From Paraburkholderia acidicola (GTDB lineage Bacteria; Pseudomonadota; Gammaproteobacteria; Burkholderiales; Burkholderiaceae), in the NCBI RefSeq assembly GCF_002362315.1, contig NZ_MTZV01000006.1, positions 992,001 to 1,056,000 of the forward strand: a stretch of DNA of 64,000 nucleotides. Direction: 5' to 3'. Position numbers and translations under genes: made by a program. The first letter of the stretch is position 1, and each line of letters begins with the position of its first letter. Below the pieces are notes generated by a model, which worked only from the letters and a program-made list of their open reading frames with translations, was not told where the DNA came from and made no database searches. This document shows, piece by piece, positions 27,417 to 36,757 of this stretch.

Positions 27417-28902
27417 GCCGCCGCGTGCGACAACGAGCGTAGCGGCCCTGCTCGCCGGATCGCTTACGCTCGCGCTAGCGGCCTGCTCGCTCGCGCCGGA
27501 GTACAAGGTGCCGCCCTCGCCTGTCGCCGCGCAATACAAGACCGTCGGCCCGTGGATCAGCGCGCAGCCCGCCGATCAGTTGAGCCGCACCGGCTGGTGG
27601 AAGATTTACGGCGATGCGCAGCTCGACGATCTCGAACAACGCCTGCTCGAAAACAATACAGACCTCGCCGCCGCGCTCTCGCACTACCAGCAGGCGCAGG
27701 CGTTCGTTGAACAGGTGTCGTCGGCGCTTTATCCGAAGCTCAGCGCGAGTGCCGTTCCGCAGCGCGACCGTCAGTCGGATAATCGGCCGTTGCGCTCGGG
27801 TGGTCCGAATGACTACAACTCGGTCACGCTGGGTGGCGAAATCGATTACGACCTCGATCTGTGGGGACGTGTGCGCGATTCGGTGGCGGCGGGCAAGGAT
27901 GAAGCGCAGGCATCGAAGGCCGATCTGGCATCGGTTCAGTTGAGCTTGCAGGTGCAGCTCGCGGACAACTTCATCCGGATCCGCGGTCTCGACCAGCAGA
28001 CTGCATTGCTGACCGAAACCGTGAAGGCTTTCGCACAAGCGCTGCAACTCACGCAAACGCGGCACAGTGGTGGGATCTCGTCAGGCCTCGATGTATCGCG
28101 TGCGCAGACGCAGTTGTCATCGGCGAAATCGCAGTTGTCGCAGAACCTGGCACAGCGTGCGCTGATTGAACATGCGATTGCCGTGCTGGTCGGTGCGTCG
28201 GCTTCCGAGTTCACGCTCGCCGAGCAGACGACACCGATCCAGTTGCCGGTGATCCCCGCAGGCGTGCCTTCTACGTTGCTGCAGCGCAGACCCGATATCG
28301 CCGCTGCGGAACGCCGCGTCGCTGAAGCCAATGCAAAGATCGGCGTTGCGCGCGCCGCTTACTTCCCTTCGATCACTTTGAGCGCACAGGGCGGCGTGCA
28401 GAGTTCCCAGTACGCGCAGTTGCTTACCGCGCCGAATTTTCTGTGGGCAATCGGTCCGCAGCTGGTGCAGTATGTTTTCGACGGCGGTTTGCGGAAGGCG
28501 CAGTTGAAAGAAGCGAAAGAAGCGACCGCCGAAGCCGGGGCGCGATATCGCGGTGTCGTGTTGTCGGCGTTCCAGCAGATCGAGGACAATCTTTCGCTGC
28601 TCGCGGATCTAGGCACGGCGCTTGGGCAGCAACGCGATGCCGCCGATGCCGCGCAGCATTCGGTAGATCTCGCGTTGAATCTGTACAAGCAGGGAGCGGT
28701 GGGATATCTCGACGTCGTGCAGGCGCAGACCGCTGCGCTCGATGCGCAAAGAAGCATACTCGATGTGCAGACGCGCCAGTTAAGCGCGAACGTACAGTTG
28801 ATTCATGCGCTGGGTGGTGGATGGTCTAGCGAGGAGCTGGCTAGCTCCAATGCAGCGCCCGAGCTGGTGAATGTCGGCGGAGGCGAAGCGAAGACGAATT
28901 GA
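27409..28902 (+). CDS. RND efflux pump, outer-membrane factor (NodT family lipoprotein)
   Basis: 497 residues. A lipoprotein signal with lipobox LAAC (acylated Cys at residue 26) and two OEP repeats, each with long helical hairpins (NNTDLAAALSHYQQAQAFVE; GVARAAYFPSITLSAQGGVQ), mark a TolC-like channel. Its start overlaps the adaptor stop by eight bases, so the three genes form a complete tripartite operon. The stop codon lies in the loop of a perfect 18-bp inverted repeat. Confidence 0.93.
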   Translation: MARPPRATTSVAALLAGSLTLALAACSLAPEYKVPPSPVAAQYKTVGPWISAQPADQLSRTGWWKIYGDAQLDDLEQRLLENNTDLAAALSHYQQAQAFVEQVSSALYPKLSASAVPQRDRQSDNRPLRSGGPNDYNSVTLGGEIDYDLDLWGRVRDSVAAGKDEAQASKADLASVQLSLQVQLADNFIRIRGLDQQTALLTETVKAFAQALQLTQTRHSGGISSGLDVSRAQTQLSSAKSQLSQNLAQRALIEHAIAVLVGASASEFTLAEQTTPIQLPVIPAGVPSTLLQRRPDIAAAERRVAEANAKIGVARAAYFPSITLSAQGGVQSSQYAQLLTAPNFLWAIGPQLVQYVFDGGLRKAQLKEAKEATAEAGARYRGVVLSAFQQIEDNLSLLADLGTALGQQRDAADAAQHSVDLALNLYKQGAVGYLDVVQAQTAALDAQRSILDVQTRQLSANVQLIHALGGGWSSEELASSNAAPELVNVGGGEAKTN

Positions 28903-28924
28903 GGGTGTCTTCGCTTCGCCTCCG
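28878..28924. repeat. perfect 18-bp inverted repeat around the efflux operon stop codon
   Basis: CGGAGGCGAAGCGAAGAC (28878-28895) and its exact complement (28907-28924) enclose an 11-base loop holding the TGA stop. The first arm encodes the last residues of the outer-membrane factor. No T-run follows, so if it terminates transcription it is unusual; it may also protect the 3' end of the mRNA. Confidence 0.7.
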
Positions 28925-28949
28925 TCGGCGGTGTGCTCACGTTGTCGCA

Positions 28950-28973
28950 CCGAGGTGAGCTCAGGCACCTCGG
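28950..28973. terminator. second hairpin between convergent genes
   Basis: CCGAGGTG (28950-28957) pairs with CACCTCGG (28966-28973), loop of eight bases; an alternative pairing GTGAGC/GCTCAC overlaps it. It lies between the ends of the efflux operon and the SDR gene and may act on either strand. No T-run. Confidence 0.4.
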
Positions 28974-28992
28974 CTCACGCTTCTCACACTTC

Positions 28993-29847
28993 TTACGCTT
29001 CACCTTGCGGAAAATCCGCGCCTACCGTCGTCGCTTCCCACGTATCGAAGTCGTGACGCAGCAGATCGAGTTTCTTGCGCGCCAGTTCGAGCGCCATCTT
29101 GCCGAGCAGCAGGCGCAACGGCGGCGTATCGGAGAGCGCCGCATCGATGATCGCCTGCGCGGCACGCACCGGATCGCCAGGTTGATTGCCGCTACGCGCT
29201 TCGGTCTGCTTGCGGCGTTCGCCAGCGGTCGCGCTGTAATCGGCGATTTGCGTCGCCGACTGCTTGATCGACGGTCCCGCCCAGTTGGTACGAAACGCGC
29301 TGGGTTCGACGATCAGCACATCGATACCGAGCGGCTTCACTTCCTGTGCAAGCGATTCGGAGATGCCTTCCACCGCGTACTTGGTGCCGTGGTAGTAACC
29401 GGTCGCGGCGAAACTCGTCAGACCGCCAATCGACGAAACGTTGACGATGATGCCGCTCTTCTGCGCGCGCATCGTCGGCAGGACGGCTTTCGTCATGTCG
29501 ACGAGACCGAACACATTGGCCTCGAACATGTCGCGCACCGCATCGTCTTCGCCTTCTTCGATCGCGGCGAGATAGCCGTAACCGGCGTTGTTGACGAGCG
29601 CGTCGATACGGCCAAAGCGGGCGATAGTCTGTGCGACGGCGTGGTCGATCTGGTCGCGTTTCGTCACGTCGAGCGGTAAGACGAGCGCCTGGTCCTCATA
29701 CCCACGGACGATGTCCTGCACCTTCGATTCATCGCGCGCCGTCACCACTGCGCGCCAGCCGCGTGCGAGCACGAGTCTGGCGAGTTCGCGACCAAAGCCG
29801 GTCGAGCAGCCTGTGATCAGCCAGACGGGATTGTTTCGGTTCATCAT
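28993..29847 (-). CDS. SDR-family oxidoreductase
   Basis: 284-residue classical short-chain dehydrogenase/reductase. The nucleotide-binding TGCSTGFG is at residues 12-19, NNAGYG near 88, the catalytic Ser in NVSSIGG near 140 and YHGTK (Tyr and Lys) near 153-157. The Arg residues in the loop after the TARDESKV segment suggest NADP preference. Substrate unknown. AGGAG eight bases upstream supports the ATG at 29847. It is convergent with the efflux operon. Confidence 0.88.
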   Translation of the reverse strand: MMNRNNPVWLITGCSTGFGRELARLVLARGWRAVVTARDESKVQDIVRGYEDQALVLPLDVTKRDQIDHAVAQTIARFGRIDALVNNAGYGYLAAIEEGEDDAVRDMFEANVFGLVDMTKAVLPTMRAQKSGIIVNVSSIGGLTSFAATGYYHGTKYAVEGISESLAQEVKPLGIDVLIVEPSAFRTNWAGPSIKQSATQIADYSATAGERRKQTEARSGNQPGDPVRAAQAIIDAALSDTPPLRLLLGKMALELARKKLDLLRHDFDTWEATTVGADFPQGEA

Positions 29848-30185
29848 GAGGAAGACTCCTGTTCGGGTGACGGCGACGCTGGGTCGCGGGTCGGATCAGT
29901 CGAGCGGTGGGCGTCGGGTGAAACATGCCGGACGCTCGGGAGGTGCTGTGGCCGCTTGTGGCCAGACGCATATCCTAGGCCGCGAGGAGCCCGCAGGGAA
30001 TACCCGATTGTCTTGAAGGTTTGCCGGATTCTCGCGAACGAAGCTGGGTTCGGCCCGCTATACGGCGAACGGCGACGACCGGTGTCATATTGGATTTTTC
30101 CGGCTTGAGACGATGTGCCTCATGCCGTTCCGGTTGTCGTCGTTTTCCTGAAGGGCCGCTCAACAGGGTGAGCGGCCCGCAACTA
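29848..30185. other. intergenic with a hairpin
   Basis: 338 bases. A perfect 9-bp hairpin (GGGCCGCTC 30153-30161, GAGCGGCCC 30170-30178) lies eight bases beyond the minus-strand stop of the hydrolase gene and probably ends it. The remainder is the promoter side of the SDR gene; no gene seen. Confidence 0.5.
30153..30178 (-). terminator. terminator hairpin of the CocE-type hydrolase
   Basis: Perfect 9-bp stem with loop AACAGGGT. On the minus strand it is followed by TTCAGGAAAACG, only a weak T-tract, so efficiency is uncertain. Confidence 0.5.
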
Positions 30186-31766
30186 CTAATGCAGCGGCAC
30201 CGTCAGCGTCGACGGATCGCCCTGCGGCGAGCTGAACGACACGACACCGCCCGCCTGAGTCACCCCGGCATAGCGAAAATCGACCGCACCGATCACGAGC
30301 ACCAGCTGATTACCGGCCGGAATATTCCAGCTATTCGCTTCGAGACGAACATCGAGCGGCACGGCGAGGTTCGGCGTGGCGTTACGCAGCGTGTACGGTT
30401 TGTAGGAAACCAGTTGCCCGTTGCCGAATCCGTCGACGCTGTACAGGTACGCATAGAGCGACGTGTTCGCCTGGCTCGGTGTGATGGTCATGTGCAGCAT
30501 CGACATGCCGTCAAGACGTTGCGCAGTGGCGAGCCTGGGACCGGCCCACACACCCGCACCCAGACGCGATACCAGCGGAATCAGTGCGGCCGGCGGTTGA
30601 CCCAGCGACTGCAGAAAGCCGGACACCTCGACGATGCCTGACGACGCAACCGTCGGAAGCGCGGTAAAGATCGACGAATTCCAGCCGGTGCTCGCCGACG
30701 CAGCCAGTTGCCCGGTCGGGAGCAACAGCCCTTTCGGTCCGCTGAGATAGTAGTGCGTTGCACCGGCCTGTACCGCAGACCAATCGGCATAGCCGTGCCA
30801 GACGTTGTCCTGCGAACGCAACTTCACCACCGGTTCTTTCTCGACACCGTTCTGCACACCCTTCAGATAATGATCGAACCAGCGCCCAACCGCCGTATAG
30901 ACGTCGTTGGGCAAACCGAGCGCACCGGGCACTTCCGCGGTCGCATGATCGCCCTGGCTGAACATCATCTGCTTCGGGGTCTTGATGTTCTGGAAGAGGT
31001 CCACCAGTTGTCCCGGCGGAAACAGCCCGTCGTCGAACGAGTTCGCGACCAGCACTGCGGCGCCGTTCGCGTTGAGCTTCGATACATCGGATGCCGGGCT
31101 ACGTATCGCGTTGGCCGGCGTCATCGAGGTCACGATCGCATCGTAATTGCCGGCCAGCAGGTCGGCATCGACCGACGCCAGTAGCGGTCCCGCGCGCCCT
31201 GTCACCGCACCGCCCAGACCCAGCACAGCAAGGGCCTGCGCGCTCGGTGTCCGGTTGGCATCGAGCGCGGCAAGCAGATCGGCCCAGGCGCTGAGCGAAG
31301 CTACGGCCTTGATGCGGGGGTCGCGTTCGGCGGCCAGCAGGCCGAGGCCCGCTCCGTACGAGATGCCCGACACGCCGATCGCTTGCGGGTTCGCTGGCGT
31401 ATTGACCAGCGCCCAGTCGATCACCGCGCTGACATCCTTGACCGTGTCCGGCCCGGCAATATCGATCGACCCTTGCGAATCAAAAAAACCGCGCGACGTG
31501 TAACTCACGACGACATAGCCGTTAGCGGCCATTTCCGCGCCACGTCCCACGTATTCCAGATTCGGCGCGCCCCAGCTTGCCGGCATGACCACCAGCGGAA
31601 ACGGACCGCTACCCTGCCCCTGCGGAAGCAACACAACCGCCCCTAACTGCGTTCCATCCCAACTCGCAATACGTTGATACGTCGCTGAAAAAGTTGCGGC
31701 CCAGACCGGCGACGCAAACAACAGCGCCGCCATCCAGGCCGCCAGATACCTCGTGAATTTACGCAT
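30186..31766 (-). CDS. secreted CocE/NonD-type alpha/beta hydrolase
   Basis: 526 residues. A Sec signal peptide (MRKFTRYLAAWMAALLFASPVWA) precedes an alpha/beta-hydrolase domain with nucleophile elbow GISYGAG near residue 135. A candidate Asp lies in SFDDGLFPPGQLVD near 245, and a candidate His in SQGDHATAE near 272. The C-terminal ~200 residues are beta-rich and recall the X-Pro dipeptidyl-peptidase C-terminal jelly-roll of CocE proteins. It probably hydrolyses an ester or amide outside the inner membrane. GGAG six bases before the ATG supports the start. Confidence 0.8.
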   Translation of the reverse strand: MRKFTRYLAAWMAALLFASPVWAATFSATYQRIASWDGTQLGAVVLLPQGQGSGPFPLVVMPASWGAPNLEYVGRGAEMAANGYVVVSYTSRGFFDSQGSIDIAGPDTVKDVSAVIDWALVNTPANPQAIGVSGISYGAGLGLLAAERDPRIKAVASLSAWADLLAALDANRTPSAQALAVLGLGGAVTGRAGPLLASVDADLLAGNYDAIVTSMTPANAIRSPASDVSKLNANGAAVLVANSFDDGLFPPGQLVDLFQNIKTPKQMMFSQGDHATAEVPGALGLPNDVYTAVGRWFDHYLKGVQNGVEKEPVVKLRSQDNVWHGYADWSAVQAGATHYYLSGPKGLLLPTGQLAASASTGWNSSIFTALPTVASSGIVEVSGFLQSLGQPPAALIPLVSRLGAGVWAGPRLATAQRLDGMSMLHMTITPSQANTSLYAYLYSVDGFGNGQLVSYKPYTLRNATPNLAVPLDVRLEANSWNIPAGNQLVLVIGAVDFRYAGVTQAGGVVSFSSPQGDPSTLTVPLH

Positions 31767-31836
31767 GTCTCGCTCCGTGTTTCAGATCGTTAATCGATGC
31801 TACGGGCTATGATTTTTATGGCACTGCTGTCTGTTG

Positions 31837-31858
31837 CACAAATGCGGCACAAATGCGG
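31837..31858. repeat. 11-bp tandem direct repeat
   Basis: CACAAATGCGG occurs twice without a gap, about 70 bases upstream of the CocE-type hydrolase start. It could be a paired activator or repressor site for that gene; nothing else identifies it. Confidence 0.45.
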
Positions 31859-32023
31859 ATACGCGGCTCGCCCGCATTCAAGATGCGGCGTTCGAGCCAT
31901 TCCCCGACCTCCCTGAGCCTGGGTCCTGCGCGCTATTCGATTTTTTCGAGTTTTTATCGGCCGGTTTTTCCGGTCTGATTGTTCGAGTCTTGTTGTTGAT
32001 GTTTTAACCGGGTATCAGCGCGA

Positions 32024-33658
32024 TCACTTGGTGTGACGAAGCTCGCGCCGCAGAATCTTGCCTACCGTCGATTTAGGAAGCGCCTCTACGAAGGTGACGA
32101 ACTTGGGAATCTTGTACGCGGCGAGTTCCGTCCGGCAATAGTCGATCACCTGTTCCTCGGTCAATGCACCGCCGGGGGACCTGACGACAAAGAGCCGCAC
32201 CGCTTCACCTGTTTTCTCGTTCGGCTCGCCGACACACGCACATTCCGCGACACCGGGGCATGCGGCAGCGACCGCCTCGACCTCGTTCGGATAAACGTTG
32301 AATCCGGACACAATGATCATGTCCTTCACGCGATCGACAATCTTGAGAAAGCCCTGCTGATCGAACACACCGATGTCGCCGGTGCGGAAGTAACCATCGG
32401 CGGTGAATGCCGTGCGGTTCGCCTCCGGCTGATTCCAGTAGCCGCTCATCACCTGCGGCCCCTTCGCACAGATTTCTCCCGATTCGCCGATTGCAGCTTC
32501 GCTACCGTCGGCGCGCAACAACTTGATATCGGTGGAAGGCAGCGGCAAACCGGCGGTGCCGTTGAATGATTCGATGAAGACCGGATTGAAAGACAGCACC
32601 GGGCTGGTTTCCGACAGCCCATAGCCTTCGCGGATAAAGCTCCCCGTGACCTCCTGCCAGCGTGCCGAGGTGGTGGCGATGATCGCGGCTCCACCGCCGC
32701 CCGACAAACGCAACTGGGAGAAATCGATGTCCTTGAGACCGGGATGCATCACGAGCGCGTTGTACAGCGTATTGACGCCCATGATGCAGGTCATTCTGGA
32801 GTCACGCAGTGCGCCGATCAACTCGTTCGGATCGCGCGGATTGGCCACCAGCCAGTTGTCCGCGCCGATCGAGAAGAAGGTGATGAAATTCACCATCAGC
32901 GCGAAGATGTGATACAGCGGCAACGCGGTGACGATCACTTCCTGCCCCGGACGCATTGCACCCGGCATGAAGACCTTGAACTGTTCGGTATTCGCGACGA
33001 GGTTGCGGTGCGTCAGCGCAGCGCCTTTCGATAGCCCCGTCGTTCCGCCCGTGTACTGGAGGAACAGCAGGTCGTCGCCGGTTACATCGACGGGCTTGAA
33101 CGGCAGCGCGGCACCTGCGGCAAGCGCGTCGCGAAACGCGATGGTCGTGTCGAGTCGCGCATCGACGGCAGGCGTGGGCAGATTGACGGAGGTACCATCA
33201 CCCGGGCCGACGGTCACGATCGTCTTGAGGCCGACCTTGTCCTTGACCTCGGCGATGACACCGGTGCTTCCCGTGAAGACGACGATCGTTTCGACGCCCG
33301 CGTCCTTCAACTGATGCTCGAGTTCTCGCGGCGTATAGAGCGGATTGACATTCACCTGCACGGCGCCCGCGCGAATGATGCCGAGAAACGCGATCGGAAA
33401 GGCGAGCAGGTTTGGCGTCATGACGGCGACGCGATCGCCCTTTTTGATGCCTAGTGTGCCTTGCAGATACGCGGCGAAATCGCGCGACAGCCGGTCGATG
33501 TCGGCGTAAGTCAGCGTGTTGCCGAACGAGCGGAAGGCCGGCAGATCCGCAAACGTGCGCATCGCGCCTTCCAGCATATGCGTGACCGACGGATAAGCGT
33601 CGGCGTCGATTTCAGATGGAATATCGCCGTAACTGGCCACCCAGTGTCTGCTGTTCAA
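32024..33658 (-). CDS. fadD: long-chain fatty-acid CoA ligase
   Basis: 544-residue AMP-forming acyl-CoA synthetase at the inner membrane, activating fatty acids for beta-oxidation. The AMP-binding P-loop YTGGTTGLSKGA is near residue 200; EGYGLSETSP near 345 and GYFRTGDIG and DRVKDMIIVSGFNVYP near 415-445 are the FadD signature, and PKSTVGKILRREL at the end carries the catalytic Lys. A TTG start at 33658 is chosen because GGGAG lies six bases ahead and the homologous region starts there; the ATG at 33700 has no ribosome site. Confidence 0.9.
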   Translation of the reverse strand: MNSRHWVASYGDIPSEIDADAYPSVTHMLEGAMRTFADLPAFRSFGNTLTYADIDRLSRDFAAYLQGTLGIKKGDRVAVMTPNLLAFPIAFLGIIRAGAVQVNVNPLYTPRELEHQLKDAGVETIVVFTGSTGVIAEVKDKVGLKTIVTVGPGDGTSVNLPTPAVDARLDTTIAFRDALAAGAALPFKPVDVTGDDLLFLQYTGGTTGLSKGAALTHRNLVANTEQFKVFMPGAMRPGQEVIVTALPLYHIFALMVNFITFFSIGADNWLVANPRDPNELIGALRDSRMTCIMGVNTLYNALVMHPGLKDIDFSQLRLSGGGGAAIIATTSARWQEVTGSFIREGYGLSETSPVLSFNPVFIESFNGTAGLPLPSTDIKLLRADGSEAAIGESGEICAKGPQVMSGYWNQPEANRTAFTADGYFRTGDIGVFDQQGFLKIVDRVKDMIIVSGFNVYPNEVEAVAAACPGVAECACVGEPNEKTGEAVRLFVVRSPGGALTEEQVIDYCRTELAAYKIPKFVTFVEALPKSTVGKILRRELRHTK

Positions 33659-34079
33659 ACGCTGCTCCCTTCTTTTCTCGGTATAAAGACCGGACGGCAA
33701 CGGTGTGCCGGTGTCCAGCCGTACTGATCAGCCATGCTGGCTGACAGGATCACACGCCCCGTTGCCGTCGGCCCTGCGGACGCAAACAGCATATCGTCGA
33801 GCGGTGCGAGAGCGCTCCTGACCTGTCTCCAGCATTGTTTGATTCGATATTTCAGGCGGCGGGTTCAAGTCCTTACCTGCGCCTGTTAGCAGACCGATGC
33901 TAGGGTCGATGGCGCGCTTCCCCTATATCCATTCTTGCCAATTTATTGACAGAATCTGCCAACTTCAGCGTGGACGCAAATTCATTTGGCACATGACGTG
34001 TGACGTCAAGTACGGATCGGGTGGCCGTTGGGTTGACCGTTCTCGCCAGGTGCGGGCTTGCATGGACCGCTTACGCGCG
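33659..34079. other. intergenic, fadD control region
   Basis: 421 bases between fadD and the upstream AraC gene on the same strand. An inverted repeat TCAGCC-N5-GGCTGA is at 33728-33744, about 70 bases before the fadD start, and TGACGTGTGACGTCA at 34002-34016 contains a perfect TGACGTCA palindrome. Either may be a regulator site. No gene seen. Confidence 0.4.
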
Positions 34080-35081
34080 CTATTGAATCTTTCGATAAGC
34101 TTGCGGCGTACTGCCGGTCCAGCTGCGAAACGCGCGATGAAATGCGGTCGAATCGTCGAACCCGATGTCGTCAGCGATGGCCGCGATCGTGTCGTCGGTG
34201 CGTGTCAGCCGTTGAATCGCGATGTCGCGTCGCAGCTCGTTCTTGATCGCCTGAAACGTGGTGCCCTCGTCGGTCAGCCGGCGGCACAGCGTGCGGACTG
34301 AATGATTGAGCGCCTGCGCGGTGGCCTCGATGGTCGCCACGGCTGGCAAACAACTGCCGATGTAGTGACGAACGCGATGACACATCATCTGTTCCGCAAA
34401 CGACACGAAGATCCAGTCTTCCGGTGCACGAGCCAGAAAATCCTGCAGATCGGCCTTGTGGCGGCGGATCGGCATGTCCAGATAGGCTGCGTCGAAGGAC
34501 ATGCAGATCTGCTCCGCGTCGAAACGCACCGGCCCCGGGAACAGATACGGATAGTCGCCGACATACGACGGCTTGGGGAAACTGAACTCGATAGCAAGCA
34601 ACGGAATTTTCTGCCCGACCAGCCACGAGGCGATGCCATGTGCGCACTTCAACAGCAGTTCGCAACCGAGCGCGTTGGTCACGTACCCGCTCTTCATCGG
34701 AACGAGCGTCACGCGACCCCGCGTTTCGTCACGTTCGCATTCGACCTTGAAGTCCTCCAGGATCAGATGCAGAAACTGACTGAACCGGTGCATCGATACC
34801 TCGAGCCGCGGTGCATCGAGCAGGCTCAGGCACAGGTATTTCAAGGTCCCGCTGCGAAACGGTCGACTGAAAATACCGGGCATCTCATCATCGAGTTCGT
34901 TGGCGAGCAAGCGGTAGAGCGTCGAAAACTGTTCCTGTGTGACGCGCGCGCCGGGCTCGTGCAACAACGCTCGCGAAATCCCCGAACGCTCGGCAAGCCG
35001 CTCGACCACCTTCTGATCGGCGCCAACCAGGAAGCGCTTGACGAGAGAGATCGGTACGGTCGCGGAGAGTAGATTGGCCAA
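34080..35081 (-). CDS. AraC-family regulator (OruR/ArgR-like, AraC_binding_2)
   Basis: 333 residues. The N-terminal ~220 residues match the long sensor region of the group containing OruR and Mycobacterium VirS-like regulators (VPISLVKRFLVGADQKVV at the start; LLAIEFSFPKPSY). The C-terminal AraC helix-turn-helix pair is at about 235-333 (LNHSVRTLCRRLTDEGTTF; IADDIGFDDSTAFHRAFRSW). It lies upstream of fadD on the same strand with 421 bases between, so control of fadD is possible but unproven. Confidence 0.87.
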   Translation of the reverse strand: MANLLSATVPISLVKRFLVGADQKVVERLAERSGISRALLHEPGARVTQEQFSTLYRLLANELDDEMPGIFSRPFRSGTLKYLCLSLLDAPRLEVSMHRFSQFLHLILEDFKVECERDETRGRVTLVPMKSGYVTNALGCELLLKCAHGIASWLVGQKIPLLAIEFSFPKPSYVGDYPYLFPGPVRFDAEQICMSFDAAYLDMPIRRHKADLQDFLARAPEDWIFVSFAEQMMCHRVRHYIGSCLPAVATIEATAQALNHSVRTLCRRLTDEGTTFQAIKNELRRDIAIQRLTRTDDTIAAIADDIGFDDSTAFHRAFRSWTGSTPQAYRKIQ

Positions 35082-35204
35082 TTTCTAAACGAGGCAATCA
35101 GGAGGGAGGTGTGCGAGATCGTCGCACAGTTTCTGCGGCATCGACAAGGATGGTCGGTCGCAGCGGCGTCTGCCGGTTCAGCGATCGAATGATCGCGCAA
35201 CAGT

Positions 35205-35663
35205 TCAATCGTTGCTGCTCGACCGCGCACGGGCGCTGCGTAATCCGGAAGGCAAACCCGCCTCGCGCGCGGAATAGCGTGCTACGGCGACCTTGACGAG
35301 GCGCCGAAACTTCGGACACTCCATATGGCTCGGCGCAGGACACGCCGCCGCGTGACGCAGACCATCGCGCAACGCGCCAAGCCGCCGGATGATCAGATCG
35401 AGTTCGTCGGCCTTTGCGGACAACTGTTCGCGACGGATATCGGGCTGGCCGCCGGGCGTGAGCATCCCGGCGATCTCATCGAGTGAAAATCCCGCCGTGC
35501 GCCCGACCGCAATAAGCGCAAGGGTCTGTAGCACCGAGGCATCGAACAGACGGCGCAAACCACGGCGCCCGCTGGACGCGATCAGTCCTCGTTCTTCATA
35601 GAACCGCAACGTCGAGGCGGGTACCCCTGACTGCTGGACGACTTCTGCAATATCGAGGTTCAT
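35205..35663 (-). CDS. MerR-family regulator
   Basis: 152 residues. The winged helix MNLDIAEVVQQSGVPASTLR-FYEERGLI at residues 1-28 and the dimerisation helix ELDLIIRRLGALRDGL near 90 are typical. The C-terminal segment holds two Cys (ACPAPSHMECPKF), perhaps a metal or redox sensing pair, although it is not the SoxR or CueR pattern. The ATG at 35663 starts the conserved domain. It is divergent from the DinB-like gene over 188 bases, which makes that gene a candidate target. Confidence 0.82.
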   Translation of the reverse strand: MNLDIAEVVQQSGVPASTLRFYEERGLIASSGRRGLRRLFDASVLQTLALIAVGRTAGFSLDEIAGMLTPGGQPDIRREQLSAKADELDLIIRRLGALRDGLRHAAACPAPSHMECPKFRRLVKVAVARYSAREAGLPSGLRSARARSSSND

Positions 35664-35851
35664 GGCTTTTAGCCTCAAATCGAACTGAGTGCTTATAGTG
35701 ATCAAATCGATCGCCGAAGACAAGCAGAGGTCATATGTGCGAGACCATGCGACATCGATCGGAAAGATCATCGAGTCAGATCTCCTTGACGGGCCCCTCT
35801 CCGTAACGTATCGTTTTGACACGTTACTAGAGGCTACCCAGCTAACCGCTC

Positions 35852-36667
35852 ATGCACTCGCGCTTCGATCGATTCCGGACCACAGCACTTGGGCAACAGC
35901 TCGAAACGCTGATAAACACGCCTGAGCGCTATATCGAGTTCGCGGCGCTATCGCGTGCCGGCGTCGCAGCGATTGCCGCGGTCAAGGACGAAATCGCCGA
36001 GAAATTTCCCGAGATCGAAGACGATACGACGGCCCGACAGTTTTGCGGCGCGATGACTGCAGACGTGATGCGACGCTACGGACACGAGGTCGTGCAATCG
36101 CGTGGACGGGTCGGCGGTGCGCTGTTCAGTTATGGCGCCGTCTTCAGTCCGCTGCCGATTCTGCTGCCCTTCGCCGAGGTGATCGGCGCGCTTGCGACAA
36201 TGCCGACGAAGCTGACTGAAGCGGTGTCGCGCATACCTGCTGTCCAATGGTTGCAACGGCCCACGGGTACGGGTTTTGCACTCGTCGAACACGCCTGCCA
36301 CCTGCGCGATCTGGATGCGGTCTTCGCAGCGCGGATTCGCGCCGTGCGCTCGTCGTCGCTTCCGCTACTCGAGTCGGTCGACGGAACCGTATGGGCCGCC
36401 GAGCGGCATTACCTGCGTCAGGATCTAAATGAGGCTGTGACGGCATTCGAGCAGTCGCGCCAACACCTGTGCGCGGAACTGAAGCGATTGAAGCCCGCAC
36501 AACTCAAGCGCTGCGGGTTGCGCGACGGCGTGCGACGGATGACGCTAGAAGACCTCGTGCGCGAAATGCTCGATCACGACCGGACGCATTGCCTCGAACT
36601 CGATGAGCTTTGCACGGAACTCCTTCAGTCCACTGCACGTTCGTCGCGGCGAAAGGCCAGCGTATGA
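35852..36667 (+). CDS. DinB-like protein with extra N-terminal domain
   Basis: 271 residues. The C-terminal half (about 145-260) resembles the DinB four-helix metal-binding fold: VEHACHLRDLDAVFAARI near 148, and a final LVREMLDHDRTHCLELDEL near 235 with the H-x3-H pattern. The first ~140 residues (ALSRAGVAAIAAVKDEIAEK; TADVMRRYGHEVVQSRGR) are helical and not recognised; DinB proteins are usually about 160 residues. It may be a thiol-dependent enzyme or a damage-response protein. It is divergent from merR; its ribosome site is weak. Confidence 0.65.
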   Translation: MHSRFDRFRTTALGQQLETLINTPERYIEFAALSRAGVAAIAAVKDEIAEKFPEIEDDTTARQFCGAMTADVMRRYGHEVVQSRGRVGGALFSYGAVFSPLPILLPFAEVIGALATMPTKLTEAVSRIPAVQWLQRPTGTGFALVEHACHLRDLDAVFAARIRAVRSSSLPLLESVDGTVWAAERHYLRQDLNEAVTAFEQSRQHLCAELKRLKPAQLKRCGLRDGVRRMTLEDLVREMLDHDRTHCLELDELCTELLQSTARSSRRKASV

Positions 36668-36757
36668 GCGGTTACGCTCCGGTTGTCTTCATGCGCCACT
36701 GCGCCGCTACGATCGCATGATGCCTCGGTGACGAAACCACGCTCAAGGAAACCCACG

